Positions 8,498 through 17,324 of a stretch of DNA of 21,001 nucleotides are shown here, one piece after another. The position numbers were made by a program, and so were the translations under genes. Source of the DNA: CAWUJK01 sp964586815. GTDB lineage: Bacteria; Patescibacteriota; Gracilibacteria; BD1-5; UBA6164. The notes beneath the pieces are model-generated. The model had not been told where the DNA came from. It made no database searches and saw nothing but the letters and a program-made list of their open reading frames with translations. How positions within the stretch are numbered: the stretch's first letter is position 1; each line of letters begins with the position of its first letter. The DNA lies in NCBI GenBank assembly GCA_964586815.1, contig CAZPIB010000010.1, positions 1-21,001 of the forward strand, in the 5' to 3' direction.

Positions 8498-8572
8498 AGT
8501 CTCATATTTCAACGGTTAGAATTCAGGATTCCAAATCATGCGATCTAGGTTCGATTCCTAGTGGGACTGCCA
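8498..8572 (+). tRNA. tRNA-Trp (CCA)
   Basis: The acceptor stem pairs AGTCTCA (8498-8504) with TGGGACT (8562-8568), with one G-U pair. G73 and the CCA end are encoded (8570-8572). The anticodon loop is TT-CCA-AA, and the T arm is CTAGG-TTCGATT-CCTAG. The anticodon stem (CAGGA/TCATG) has a central mismatch. The CCA anticodon reads only UGG, consistent with UGA not being tryptophan. Confidence 0.88.
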
Positions 8573-8626
8573 TTTTTAAAAAAAATTATCTAAATTGCCT
8601 GTTTAATTTTAAATAAGCTATTCTTT

Positions 8627-9667
8627 ATGTATAAATTAAAAAAAATTACAGATAAAAATACTTGGAATAATTGTATTTTTGAAAATGAATTTGAATTTTA
8701 TAGTTTTTTAAGTTCTTGGGAATGGACTCAATTTCAAGAAAAATATTGAAAACAAGTTTTAAAATATTGAATTTATAATAAGGAAAAATTAATTTGAATT
8801 TTACCTTTAATCATAAACAAAGCAAAAAGATGAACTTATTTATTTGCTCCACATACTCCACTTATAATAAAAAGTGAAAATTTTTTTGAAGTTTTAAAAA
8901 GCATTTTACCAAAATTAAAAAATATTTGAAAAGAAAATAAAGCAAATTTTATAAGATTTAATTCTCCAGTTAAAAATTTAATTAAAAATAAAAATGAATT
9001 TAAAGCCATAGGATTTATAAATGCTCCTATGCATGAGCATGCCGAAGATACTTATCTACTTGACTTAAATAAAACAGAAGATATTTTACTACAAAATATA
9101 AAGAAAAAGGACAGATATTATATAAATAGAGCTATAAAAGAAGGTGTAGTTATAGTAAAATGAAATACTAAGGAACAAAAAGAAATACTAAGTAGAATGC
9201 ATTTAAATCACTCAAAAAAAATAGGATATCATCCTTTTTCTAAAAAATTTATTAATTACTTATATGAAGTATTTTCAGATAATATCACTACGATTTCAGC
9301 TAGATTTGAATGAAAAGTTGAATCAATTTTAATGACTATTAAATTCTGAGAAACTTGTGTTTATTACATTGCTGCTTCTGATATAAAAAATCCAAAATTT
9401 TCTCCAAACTATTTATGTCAATGGGAAGCTATAAAACAAGCAAAAACTGATTGATGCTCTATTTATAATTTCTGGTGAGTTTCTCCAGATGATAATCCTC
9501 TTCATCCAATAGCTTGAGTAACAAAATTTAAAAAAAAATTTGGTTGATATGATTATTCACTACTTCATGCTCAAGATTTAGTTTTATCTCCTAAGTATTA
9601 TTTTAGTTGGTTAGTAGAAACTATAAGAAGAATAAAAAGATGATACTATTATAAAAAACCAGAATAA
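8627..9667 (+). CDS. FemA/FemB-family peptidyltransferase
   Basis: FemAB proteins are GNAT-fold enzymes that transfer amino acids from aminoacyl-tRNA to peptidoglycan precursors. The 346-aa product has an N-terminal SSWEWTQFQEKYGK (residues 29-42), a central KKKDRYYINRAIKEG and the C-terminal signature YNFWGVSPDDNPLHPIAGVTKFKKKFGG. In other members that signature reads YDfwG...G...FKxxFG. Most glycines, including those of the signature, are TGA. The gene lacks the long coiled-coil insert of staphylococcal FemA. It converges on the cell-wall operon ending at 9706. The exact amino acid and acceptor are unknown. Confidence 0.85.
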
Positions 9668-9678
9668 TACTTTTATAT

Positions 9679-9704
9679 AAACAAAGACTTAAATATCTTT
9701 GTTT
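9679..9704. terminator. Bidirectional terminator between femAB-like and tsaC-like genes
   Basis: AAACAAAGA (9679-9687) and TCTTTGTTT (9696-9704) form a 9-bp stem followed by T's on the plus strand. It lies in the 38-bp gap between two convergent stop codons. Confidence 0.7.
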
Positions 9705-9705
9705 T

Positions 9706-10263
9706 TTATTTTCTAAGATAGTTAATCTCTAAACTATTATCTTCAAATTCAAAAATATCACTATAATTTTTCTCACTTTTTATGTAATAATCATTATGAG
9801 CAAAAACCCTTATTTTATTTTCTTTTATTTCTTTTTCAAACTCTTTTTTTACTGAAATAGTATCAAAAAGTTCAGGATTTGTTGATTTATTTGCACTTGT
9901 AAGAAAAAGTGGTCACTTTTCTTCAATTAGTCTCCTATGCATAAAAGTATGTGCAACTCTAAAAGCTATTTTTATATAGATTTCTGAATTATCTAAACTA
10001 CTGATTATTTTAAGTAAATTTTTATCACAAATCTTTTCTTTGTCTATTAAAATAGTCCAAGGATTTTTATAATTTTTTAAAAATTCTATTTGCTTAAGTG
10101 TTAATTTGGTATTTTGTTCAAAATAATCAAAATCAGACACCATTATTGCAATAGCTTTATCTTTTTGTCTATTTTTAATTTCATAAATTTTATTGTAATT
10201 TTCTATTTGTGAAATAGGACAAGATAGTCAAAAACAAGTATTTGTAGAGATTATATATATCAT
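9706..10263 (-). CDS. TsaC/Sua5/YrdC-like protein, minimal
   Basis: The family makes threonylcarbamoyl-AMP for the t6A modification of tRNA. The 185-aa product retains the opening strand with TNTCFGL (residues 7-13; family TDTxYGL), the IKNRQKDKAIAIMVSD segment (29-44; family K.R....P...L), FRVAH (101-105) and the SAN motif in GPLFLTSANKSTNP (117-130). Divergence from the consensus (FRVAH for xRxP, SANKST for SANxSG) makes activity less certain. It is the last gene of the likely Mur ligase-DegT-TsaC operon, 29 bp after the DegT-family gene, and ends at a bidirectional terminator. Confidence 0.75.
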
Positions 10264-10292
10264 AGTTGGTTATAAGGATGTAAAAATTTATT

Positions 10293-11639
10293 TTATTTAT
10301 TAATAAATATATTTAATAGTTTAGTTACTCTTTTTAAATTTTTTTTACTAATTAATTTATGATTTGGTAAAGTTAAAATTCTTTTAGAAATATCTTCAGC
10401 TATAGGGCAACTTCAAAGTTTATATTGTGCTTTTTCTAAATCTATTCAAACTGGAATTATATTAGAGCCTGACCATTGATTTCAAAAAATTATATTATTT
10501 TTTCTTCACACTTTTATTAATTTATTTTTTTCTGTTTCTGATTTTAATAATATTGGAAATCTAAATCAATTATAATCATTATTATTATTTTTAAATATAA
10601 ATTTAATTTTTCTGTTCAAAGGGTTAAAACCCTCTGTTGACTCTTCAGATTGGCAACAGCTAGTTTTAACTAGCTGAATATTTTCTAATCTTTTCTCAGT
10701 ATATTTGTCTAATTTCTCTAATTCTTTTCTAGCTAGATAAGCCAAACTATTTGGAAAATCCAAATTAAAATTATCAAAATTACAGGCCTTTTCACTTGGA
10801 GTTAAAATTTCAGTTATGAAATTTAGTTTCCTTGATAAAAATATAACTACTCTTCAGAGTTTTAAAAAATTATATAATTTATATGCTTTATATCAAACTA
10901 TATTATAGTTTAGATTTTTTAAAGTTAATAATATTGAAGGAATTTTTAAGGAATTGTAGAGATGCCCATTTATGGCATCTTTCTCTAAATACTCCTCATT
11001 ATTTATTAATAAAAATCATCAAGTTACACTTGAGATAACCTTATCTCTTCCTGTTGAAAAAATAGCAAAATCTCCTAAAATTTCACACTTATTTCATAAA
11101 CTATGTGCACAATCTTCAATAACCAAAATATTTTCTTTTTTACAAAAGTCTATTATTTTATAATAATCTCTACTTCTCTTTCAAAAAGTATGCTGAATAA
11201 TAACTACTTTAGTATTTTTTGTAATATTTTTTTTCAAAATCTCAAAATCAAAACTCAAAGTTTCAGGTTCTATATCTGAGTATTTTATTTTTGCTCAAGA
11301 TTGAATTACAGCATTACTAACTGAAATACAATTATAAGCATTTACTACAACTTCATCTTCCCTATTTACTCAAATCATTTTTAAACAATGAAAAATAGCA
11401 CTTCTTCAATTGTAAAATGAAATTATTTTAGGGTGAACACAAGGTTCACCCCTACTGGATAATGTAGGGGTGATACCTTGTGTTCACCCTCTTATCTTTA
11501 CCAAAAATTCTTTTTCAAATAATTCTTTATCTTTTCAAAACCTTAATTTATAACTTCTAAAAGTCATTAAATATAAACTATTTAATGCTTGTTTTAATGA
11601 TATAGTTGTAAAAAACTCTGATATTATTATTTTTTTCAT
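10293..11639 (-). CDS. DegT/DnrJ/EryC1-family PLP aminotransferase
   Basis: These enzymes aminate keto-sugars, as in lipopolysaccharide or surface-glycan synthesis. The 448-aa product has FYNGRSAIFHCLKMIG (residues 75-90), ED-EVVVNAYNC (95-104), the PLP-contacting IEDCAHSLG (174-182) and the Schiff-base lysine in STGRDKVISSVTGGF (Lys200). The C-terminal third diverges from the family. Two palindrome-rich segments add residues in frame: about 50-70 (GGTQGITPTLSSRGEPCVHP) and about 321-343 (KTSCCQSEESTEGFNP). Neither looks like family sequence, and both are GC-richer than the gene. It starts 13 bp after the Mur ligase stop, so the two are cotranscribed. The substrate is unknown; a cell-envelope role is inferred from context. 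Confidence 0.85.
10613..10676. repeat. Composite palindromic insert inside the DegT-family gene
   Basis: Three stems lie within about 60 bp: AGGGTT/AACCCT (10620-10633), CTGTTG/CAACAG (10634-10639 with 10654-10659) and the 20-base palindrome CAGCTAGTTTTAACTAGCTG (10657-10676). The segment keeps the reading frame and encodes a Cys-Cys-containing stretch unlike the surrounding protein. Confidence 0.6.
11430..11490. repeat. 61-bp palindrome inside the DegT-family gene
   Basis: Left arms AGGGTGAACACAAGGT (11430-11445) and TCACCCCTAC (11446-11455) pair with GTAGGGGTGA (11464-11473) and ACCTTGTGTTCACCCT (11475-11490). This gives a 26-bp stem with one bulged base and an 8-base loop. It is GC-rich in an AT-rich gene, keeps the frame, and resembles the extragenic palindromic or MITE-like repeats of other bacteria. 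Confidence 0.85.
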
Positions 11640-11652
11640 TATTATATTTTTT

Positions 11653-13311
11653 CTATTTATTAAATATATTAAAATACTTCTTCCCACCTCTCCCCATAAA
11701 CAAAATTAAAGTTTTTTCAGTTATATCTCCCTCCTGTAAGGGGTGATTAAGGGGGGAGAAAATATTCTCCTTTTTAAATCAATTTTCTAGTAATCCTTTT
11801 ACAAAACTTTCTCTATAGTTAACTCATACAAAAAGCACTTCCTTGAATATTTTTTCTTTGGCAATTTTTTTTCAAATTTCATAATGCTTTATTTCAGCTA
11901 TTTTTCATAATTCTAAAACATCATCTAAAATTAATATTTTTTCTTTTTCTTCTTGTTTTTTTACTAAATCAAATCCTGCATATAATCATCACAGTGATAA
12001 ATTATAAGTGTTTTCTATTAATTTTAGATTAGTTTTTTTTATAATTTCTAGTGAATTTTTTGGTGGATTTAAGTTTTTTAAATATTTTTTAATATCTTTT
12101 GAAGATAATCCTAAATCTATACAACAAGCAATTACTCAAGTAAGATTTAAAATATTATGTTCTCAAATAATATTTACTTCAAAAATAGAGTTTATTTTTT
12201 TATACTCAAAATTAAACTCTGTTTTTCAATCTTTTTCTTTTAATATACTATATATAGCATCAGATTTTTCACTTTTTCAATATTTTACTATATTTAAATT
12301 TTTTGAAAATTTTAATTTTCTAATTTGCTTATTATTCCAATTAATATACAAGATTCAATTATTTTTTAAAACAGATTCAGCTATTTCAGATTTTCAAATT
12401 CTAATATTTTCTTGATTTCCAAAAAGTGCAATATGTTGAGTTCAAATAGCTGTTAAAAATCAATATTTATGATTAGCTATTTTTCATAACAAACTAACTT
12501 CTCATATCTTATAAGCACCCATTTCTGCTATAAAATATTTGTATTTACTACTTAGTTTATTCAAAATTAAATTTGAAACTGACATTTCTGTATTTTGATT
12601 TTCTGGAGTTTTAAGAGTATTTCAATCTTGTTCTAAAATACTTGCTAAGAATTCTTTTATGCTAGATTTTCAATAACTTCAAGTAATTCATATTTTTATT
12701 TGTTTTGTTTCCTCTCCAAAAGAAGTAGATGATTTTATAATTGCTGCATTTATTTGCTTATTTTTTTTATAATTTACAAGTGGTAAACTAATAAAATTAT
12801 AGAAAAAAATTATAGCTGGCATTAATAAAAATATAGATAATATATATAAGTATATATAATTCCATAAATTAAATATATAAATTCAATATAAATTGATAGT
12901 TATTCAAGTAAAAATTATACTAAATAAAACTAATAATCTTCCTGTTATTTTTGGTTTTAATAATTTTTTTCTAAATATTTTTCAAATAACAAATATATTT
13001 AAAAGTATTAAATAATAAAACATCATTTGATAAGCTATTCCCCAAAATGCTATATAATATATATTTCAAGAAAGGTAGATTCACCAAATAAATAAGTAAA
13101 ATATTAATAAAATTAATTCTATTACAAAAAAAATATTAAATAAAGCAGACTTTCCTTGTTTTGTTGATATATATTCTTTAAATCTATCCCATCTATACTC
13201 TTTTAATTGAATTACATATAGCCAAAAAAATAATCTATATAATATAGGTAAAAATGCTAGTACAACTAGTAAGGCATAATCAAAAACAGTTCAGATAATT
13301 AAGTTTTGCAT
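11653..13311 (-). CDS. Mur ligase (MurF-like) with N-terminal membrane domain
   Basis: Mur ligases add amino acids or D-Ala-D-Ala to UDP-MurNAc peptides using ATP. The 552-aa product starts with about 180 residues holding five or six hydrophobic segments. The ligase follows: P-loop GITGSYGKSS (residues 208-217), NTEMSV (240-245), AEMGAYKIGEV (262-272), the KSE after TAIGTQHIALFGN (288-309), GEHNILNL (383-390), a MurF-like LIENTYNLS (431-439; family DxYNANP) and a C-terminal ILILDDVLELG. MurF itself is normally soluble, so the membrane domain is notable. Near the C-terminus (SPLNHPLQEGDITEK, 519-533) a GC-rich in-frame segment is inserted. It heads an operon with the DegT-family and TsaC-like genes. 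A TATAAT lies so close to the ATG that the message could be leaderless. Confidence 0.8.
11726..11759. repeat. GC-rich palindromic segment near the end of the Mur ligase gene
   Basis: TCTCCC (11726-11731) and GGGAGA (11754-11759) bound a GC-rich stretch. The stem extends to about 9 bp with one mismatch, and the whole keeps the frame. It stands out from the AT-rich gene around it. Confidence 0.5.
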
Positions 13312-13368
13312 AAAATTATATTGAAATTAAAACTAAAAATTTTTTATTACTATTTATAATAATTACTT

Positions 13369-14169
13369 TTATACATTATTCAAAAAAGTCTCCACTAGTA
13401 TTTTTGGATTTTTTAAATGAATTCAATGGGTTTGGTTATTAAGAATAATTAATTTTGATTTTTTTATATTTTCTCTCATAAAATATGCATCACTAATTGG
13501 AGTATAGGTATCTTTTTCTCACCAAATAAGAAGTGTAAAATCTTCTATTTTTTTTATTTCTTCTTTTAAGTCTGAAGAAATCATATTTAAATAAGTTTGT
13601 TTTAATTTTGGATTTTGTTCAGCTTTTAAGTAATCCTGAGATCAAATTACTCTATAAAATAGTTCTCTTAATTTTCAAAATCATTTAATAGTTTTTAATA
13701 ATTTTATAGGTTTTATTAAAAAACTTAATAACTTTCTTTTAAAACTTCTTTTTTTGTCATTTCTAATTCCTGATGAATTATTTAAAACTAATCTTAAAAT
13801 ATTTACTTTTTTTCTGTTTACTAGCTTTATTGAAATTGCTCATCAATTACTATGTCCCCAAATAATTAAATTATCAAAATTTATATTTTTATATTTATAT
13901 TTTATATTTTTTATAAAATTTTCAATTACTTCAGCATAATCATCTAAAGTAAAAATCTCATTACATTTAGTATTTTTTGAAGCACAAGGAATATCTGGAA
14001 TAATTACATTATATCCAGATTGATTTAGTAAATCTCATACTTGAGTCCAGCTACTACTGCTTGCTTGCCATCCATGTAAAATCAAAATAACATCTGAATT
14101 ACTATTTTTAGATTCAAATATTTCATAACTTAACTCTCTTTTATTTATTTTTAAATAATTTTTTTTCAT
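13369..14169 (-). CDS. Alpha/beta hydrolase
   Basis: The 266-aa product has the alpha/beta-hydrolase fold motifs: oxyanion-loop LHGW (residues 31-34), the nucleophile elbow WGHSNGGAIS (Ser107), the acid in WGEKDTYTP (Asp220) and the base in NQTHGIH (His248). The two glycines after the Ser-Asn of the elbow are TGA TGA, a clean proof of the code. A basic segment (residues 136-165) forms the cap region. There is no signal peptide, so it is probably cytoplasmic. The substrate is unknown. It lies 57 bp upstream of the Mur ligase gene and may be cotranscribed with it. Confidence 0.8.
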
Positions 14170-14171
14170 AA

Positions 14172-14200
14172 AAAATACTTACAATTAATGTAAGTATTTT
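14172..14200 (-). terminator. Hairpin between rhodanese lipoprotein and hydrolase genes
   Basis: AAAATACTTAC (14172-14182) and GTAAGTATTTT (14190-14200) form an 11-bp stem with a 7-base loop. On the minus strand it ends in a T tract just before the hydrolase ATG, so it may end the dsbA-rhodanese transcript or attenuate the next gene. Confidence 0.5.
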
Positions 14201-14244
14201 ATATAAAAAAATTATTTTTTCAACTAATTATAAATTTATATTAT

Positions 14245-14793
14245 TTATTTTATAGTTTTTTCTCAAGCTTCAATCCATGCATTTGATCATCACTCTAAAA
14301 CTTTTATATAAACAAAACCTTGTTCTCCCATATAATTTTTTACAGCTTGACTTCTAATTCATTTCCTACAGTAAATAGCATATTTTTTTGTTTTATCTAA
14401 TTTTGAAATTTCTGATGCAAAATTTTCACTATTTATATAAATATGTAGTTGATTTTTTCTTAATTTACCATAAATAGGTAAATCAGAAGGATTTCTTATA
14501 TCAATCAAAGTTACTTCTGAATTTTCTATTTCTTTTTTAAATTCATCTACTCAAATAGTTGCAAAAGATTTTTCTAATAAATTATTATTTTCTATAATAT
14601 TTATATTTTCAGTCATATCTACTACTTCAGACTCATTTATATTTTCAGTTATAATTTCAACTTCAGCTGTAGTATTTGCCTTAATAATTTCAGTTTGATT
14701 TTCTATATTATTTCAACAAGAGTATAATAAAAAAATTAAAACTGTTAATATAATTATTTTTTTCATACTAAAAGCACTTGTTTTACTTCTCAT
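14245..14793 (-). CDS. Rhodanese-domain lipoprotein
   Basis: Rhodaneses move sulfane sulfur or serve as redox partners. This 182-aa product is predicted to be exported and lipid-anchored: MKKIIILTVLIFLLYS precedes Cys26 in a lipobox-like LYSC. An acidic Thr/Glu/Asn linker (27-75) leads to a rhodanese domain with VDEFKKEI (82-89), LIDIRNPSD (96-104), the active loop YCRKGIRS (Cys142) and LEGGSNAWIEAG (166-177). Starting at the second ATG (14766) would give 173 aa with a shorter signal peptide, and that start is equally plausible. The nine extra N-terminal residues resemble the repeat-derived start of folA. It follows the DsbA-like gene by 25 bp, so the two may work together in extracytoplasmic thiol chemistry. 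Confidence 0.8.
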
Positions 14794-14818
14794 AATATTT
14801 GATTTAATTTTAAAGGTA

Positions 14819-15640
14819 TTAATTTAATAAACTGTCTATTTTTTCTTTAAATGCCTCTATAGGATAAGCACCTGGAAGTTTAGTCCATTCTCCTGTTTTA
14901 TTATTAATAAAAACATTTCAAGGAGTTCCTGTAACTCCAAATAAATTTTGTCCTTCTTTCATTTGAGCTAATGCTAAGTCTTTTTTATCTCCTGATTCTA
15001 TACAAGATAATAATTTAGATTCATCTAATCCTATACTAGATCAAAATTTAGCCATAGATTCTTTTGTATCTCAAGCACTTCAAGCAAACATTCATGCCTT
15101 ATATTCAAAAAATTGTTCAGCTCCTCCTAATTCTCAAGCACAAAGTACTGCCTCAGATCTTAATGTTCCTATTCTTGGATATTGTTTATATATATAGTTA
15201 ACCTTTCAATCATATATTTTTAATATTTCTGTAAAAGTACCAGAATCATGCAATCTTTTACAAAATGGACAATTAAAATCTGAATATTCTACCCAGGTAA
15301 TTTCTGCATCAGGATTTCATAAAATGAAAGTATTTTCACTTGTAACTTTTTTAGCAAGTTCTAAAGAGATTTTATTAGTATTTTCTATATAAGATTGTTC
15401 CTCAGAATTTGAAATATCAATTTCTCAGTGTGTAGCTTCATATTGTTTTAATCAAGAAATAATTTGTTCTTTTTCAAGCTTATTTATTTTTTTATAATTT
15501 TCTATTCAACCTACTTTCTCATGCTCAATTTTCAACATTTTATTAGTTGTTTTTTCTGGTATTTTATAAACAACATGATGAACTGATACAAAACCAATTA
15601 CTATTAATATAATTAAACCAATAAATTGTTCTATTTTCAT
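14819..15640 (-). CDS. Membrane-anchored DsbA/thioredoxin-fold oxidoreductase
   Basis: DsbA-like proteins form or rearrange disulfides in exported proteins. The 273-aa product has an N-terminal membrane anchor (residues 6-24), a linker, and a thioredoxin fold with ITWVEYSDFNCPFCKRLH (active-site CPFC, Cys124 and Cys127). It ends with the cis-proline loop GVTGTPGNVFIN (Pro240), the pattern of DsbA_2/thioredoxin_4 proteins. Between them LRSEAVLCAGELGG matches the helical insertion. It heads the minus block, divergent from thyA, and is followed closely by the rhodanese lipoprotein. Many glycines are TGA. Confidence 0.88.
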
Positions 15641-15663
15641 AATTTTATTTTTTTAAATAATTA

Positions 15664-15685
15664 AAATACTTTTATAAAAGTATTT
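15664..15685. repeat. 22-bp perfect palindrome upstream of the DsbA-like gene
   Basis: The arms AAATACTTTTA and TAAAAGTATTT are exact reverse complements. It lies in the thyA/DsbA divergent region, 24 bp before the DsbA-like ATG, and could be an operator, a leader hairpin or a T-tract terminator facing plus. Confidence 0.4.
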
Positions 15686-15722
15686 ATTTTTTAAAAAAAC
15701 ACAAATCTTTTTTTGTTATTTA

Positions 15723-15744
15723 AAAGTTAAAATGTCATCTTTTT
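15723..15744. mobile_element. Solo copy of the ISNCY-like IS end
   Basis: The 22 bases match 1635-1656 at all but one position (core GTTAAAATGTCA, then YCTTTTT). No transposase is attached, so this is a leftover end or an excision scar upstream of thyA. Confidence 0.5.
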
Positions 15745-15748
15745 TTAT

Positions 15749-15796
15749 TTGATTTAATCATATTATATATATAATATATAATATATAATATATAAT
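15749..15796 (+). promoter_or_regulatory. thyA promoter region with four tandem TATAAT boxes
   Basis: The 7-bp unit ATATAAT is repeated so that perfect TATAAT hexamers begin at 15770, 15777, 15784 and 15791. A TTGATT at 15749-15754 could serve as -35 for the first, with a 15-bp spacer. The thyA ATG follows at 15807. Confidence 0.5.
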
Positions 15797-15806
15797 AATA
15801 AATTTA

Positions 15807-16733
15807 ATGGAACAATATTTAAGCTTACTAAGAGAAATAAAAAATAATTGAATAATAAAAGATGATAGGACTGGGACTTGAGTCAAGAGTATTTTTGGAA
15901 TGCAAGCTAAATATAATTTAGAAGATTGATTTCCTCTTGTAACTACAAAAAAAATATTTTTAAGAATAATTATAGTTGAGCTTATTTGGCTTATTAAATG
16001 AGATACAAATATAAAATATTTAGTAGATAGAAATTGTCATATTTGGGATGAGTGGCCTTTCCAGAATTATATTGACTCAAATAACCTATGAAATAAATTC
16101 CCAAAATATTCTGATAAGTGGACAAAAGAAAAAAAGAATTTTATAGATAAGATAGTAAGTTTAGATAAAGATAATGAATTTGTAATAAAATGGTGAGAAT
16201 TAGGTCCAGTTTATGGTCATCAATGGAGAAACTTTAATTCTCAGTGAATTGATCAAATTAAAAATGCTATTGATCAGATAAAAAATAATCCAACAAATAG
16301 AAGAATAATAGTTTCAGCTTGGAATCCAGTACAACTTGATGAAATGCTACTTCCACCTTGTCATGCTTTTTTTCAATTTAATGTTGATACTACAAATAAT
16401 AAATTAAATCTTCAGCTTTATCAAAGAAGTGCAGATATGTTTCTTTGAGTTCCTTTTAATATAGCAAGTTATTCTGCTATGTTGCTTATATTTGCAAAAA
16501 TTACTTGATTAGAGGCTTGAACTTTCACTCATACTATTTGAGATGCTCATATTTATAATAATCATATCTCTCAAGTAGAAGAACAATTAAAAAATAAACC
16601 ATTCTCTCTACCAGAACTTAAAATACAAAAAAATATAGAAACATTAGAAGATATAGAAAAACTTGAATGGGAAGATTTTGAATTAATTTGATATAAATCT
16701 CATCAAGTAATTAAAGCTCCAGTTGCTGTTTAA
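15807..16733 (+). CDS. thyA: Thymidylate synthase
   Basis: ThyA methylates dUMP to dTMP, oxidising methylene-tetrahydrofolate to dihydrofolate. The 308-aa product has RTGTGVKSIFGMQAKYNL (residues 21-38), FPLVTTKKI (42-50), ELIWLIKGDTNIKYL (58-72), LGPVYGHQWRNF (132-143), TNRRIIVSAWNP (163-174), the catalytic LPPCHAFFQF (Cys185), QRSADMFLGVPFNIASY (206-222) and GDAHIYNNH (245-253). These are the invariant motifs of the family. By my count 12 of 16 glycines are TGA. folA follows 18 bp later and regenerates tetrahydrofolate, the usual pairing. Confidence 0.97.
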
Positions 16734-16751
16734 ATCTTAAATACAAAAAAT

Positions 16752-16781
16752 ATGCGCAGTGAAACAAGTGCCCTTGGGGTG
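16752..16781 (+). repeat. MRxExSxLGV repeat, copy F (30 bp) at the start of folA
   Basis: It starts ATGCGCAGTGAAACAAG and ends TGCCCTTGGGGTG, 27 of 30 bases identical to copy A. It supplies the ATG and first ten codons of folA. Confidence 0.88.
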
Positions 16782-17324
16782 AAAAAATTTTCAATAATCC
16801 TAGCATCTGATTCAAAAAATTGAATCTGAAAAGAAAATACTCTATCTTGGAAAATTTCAGAAGATATAAAATATTTTAAAAAAATTACAAAAACAACAAA
16901 AGATTTAGCAAAACATAATGCTGTAATTATGTGAAGAAAAACTTGGGATTCTATTCCTTGAAAATTTAGACCTCTTTCTGATAGAATTAATTGTATTCTA
17001 AGTAGAACTCTAAAATATGAAGATATGGGTAGTAAAATAGATAATTTTGTATTGCATTTTAATAATTTTAATCACTGCTTAGAAGAATTAGAAAAAAAAG
17101 AAAATATTGAAAGTATTTTCTTAGTTTGATGATGAAGTCTTTATAATCAATTTATAAATCACACAAATTTAGATAAAATATATTTAACAAAAATTGAGTG
17201 AGATTTTGAATGTGATATATTTTTTGATTGAATCCCAAATAATTTTATAATTGAGAGTTATACTGACACTATGGAAGAAAACTGAATTAAATTTAGCTTT
17301 TGGGTTTACAAAAAAGTTACATAA
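16752..17324 (+). CDS. folA: Dihydrofolate reductase
   Basis: DHFR reduces dihydrofolate to tetrahydrofolate with NADPH, recycling the product of ThyA. The 190-aa product has FSIILASDSKNGIGKENTLSW (residues 13-33, the Met20-loop region), DIKYFKKIT (38-46), AVIMGRKTWDSIPGKFRPLSDRINCILS (57-84) and SIFLVGGGSLYNQFI (121-135). VGGGS is encoded by TGA TGA TGA at 17127-17135. The first ten residues (MRSETSALGV) come from a dispersed repeat and are not part of the fold. An in-frame GTG at 16779, giving VKKFSIILA, is the likely ancestral start. The 3' end overlaps the convergent methyltransferase-like gene by 19 bp. Confidence 0.93.

Noticed and set aside
8335..8616. Plus-strand open frame running through the end of tsf and tRNA-Trp
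   Set aside because: It overlaps tsf in another frame and reads through the hairpin and the tRNA, so it cannot be a gene.
12008..12415. Plus-strand open frame of 135 codons
   Set aside because: It is a hydrophobic, Phe-rich shadow on the strand opposite the Mur ligase gene, whose minus frame has clear motifs.
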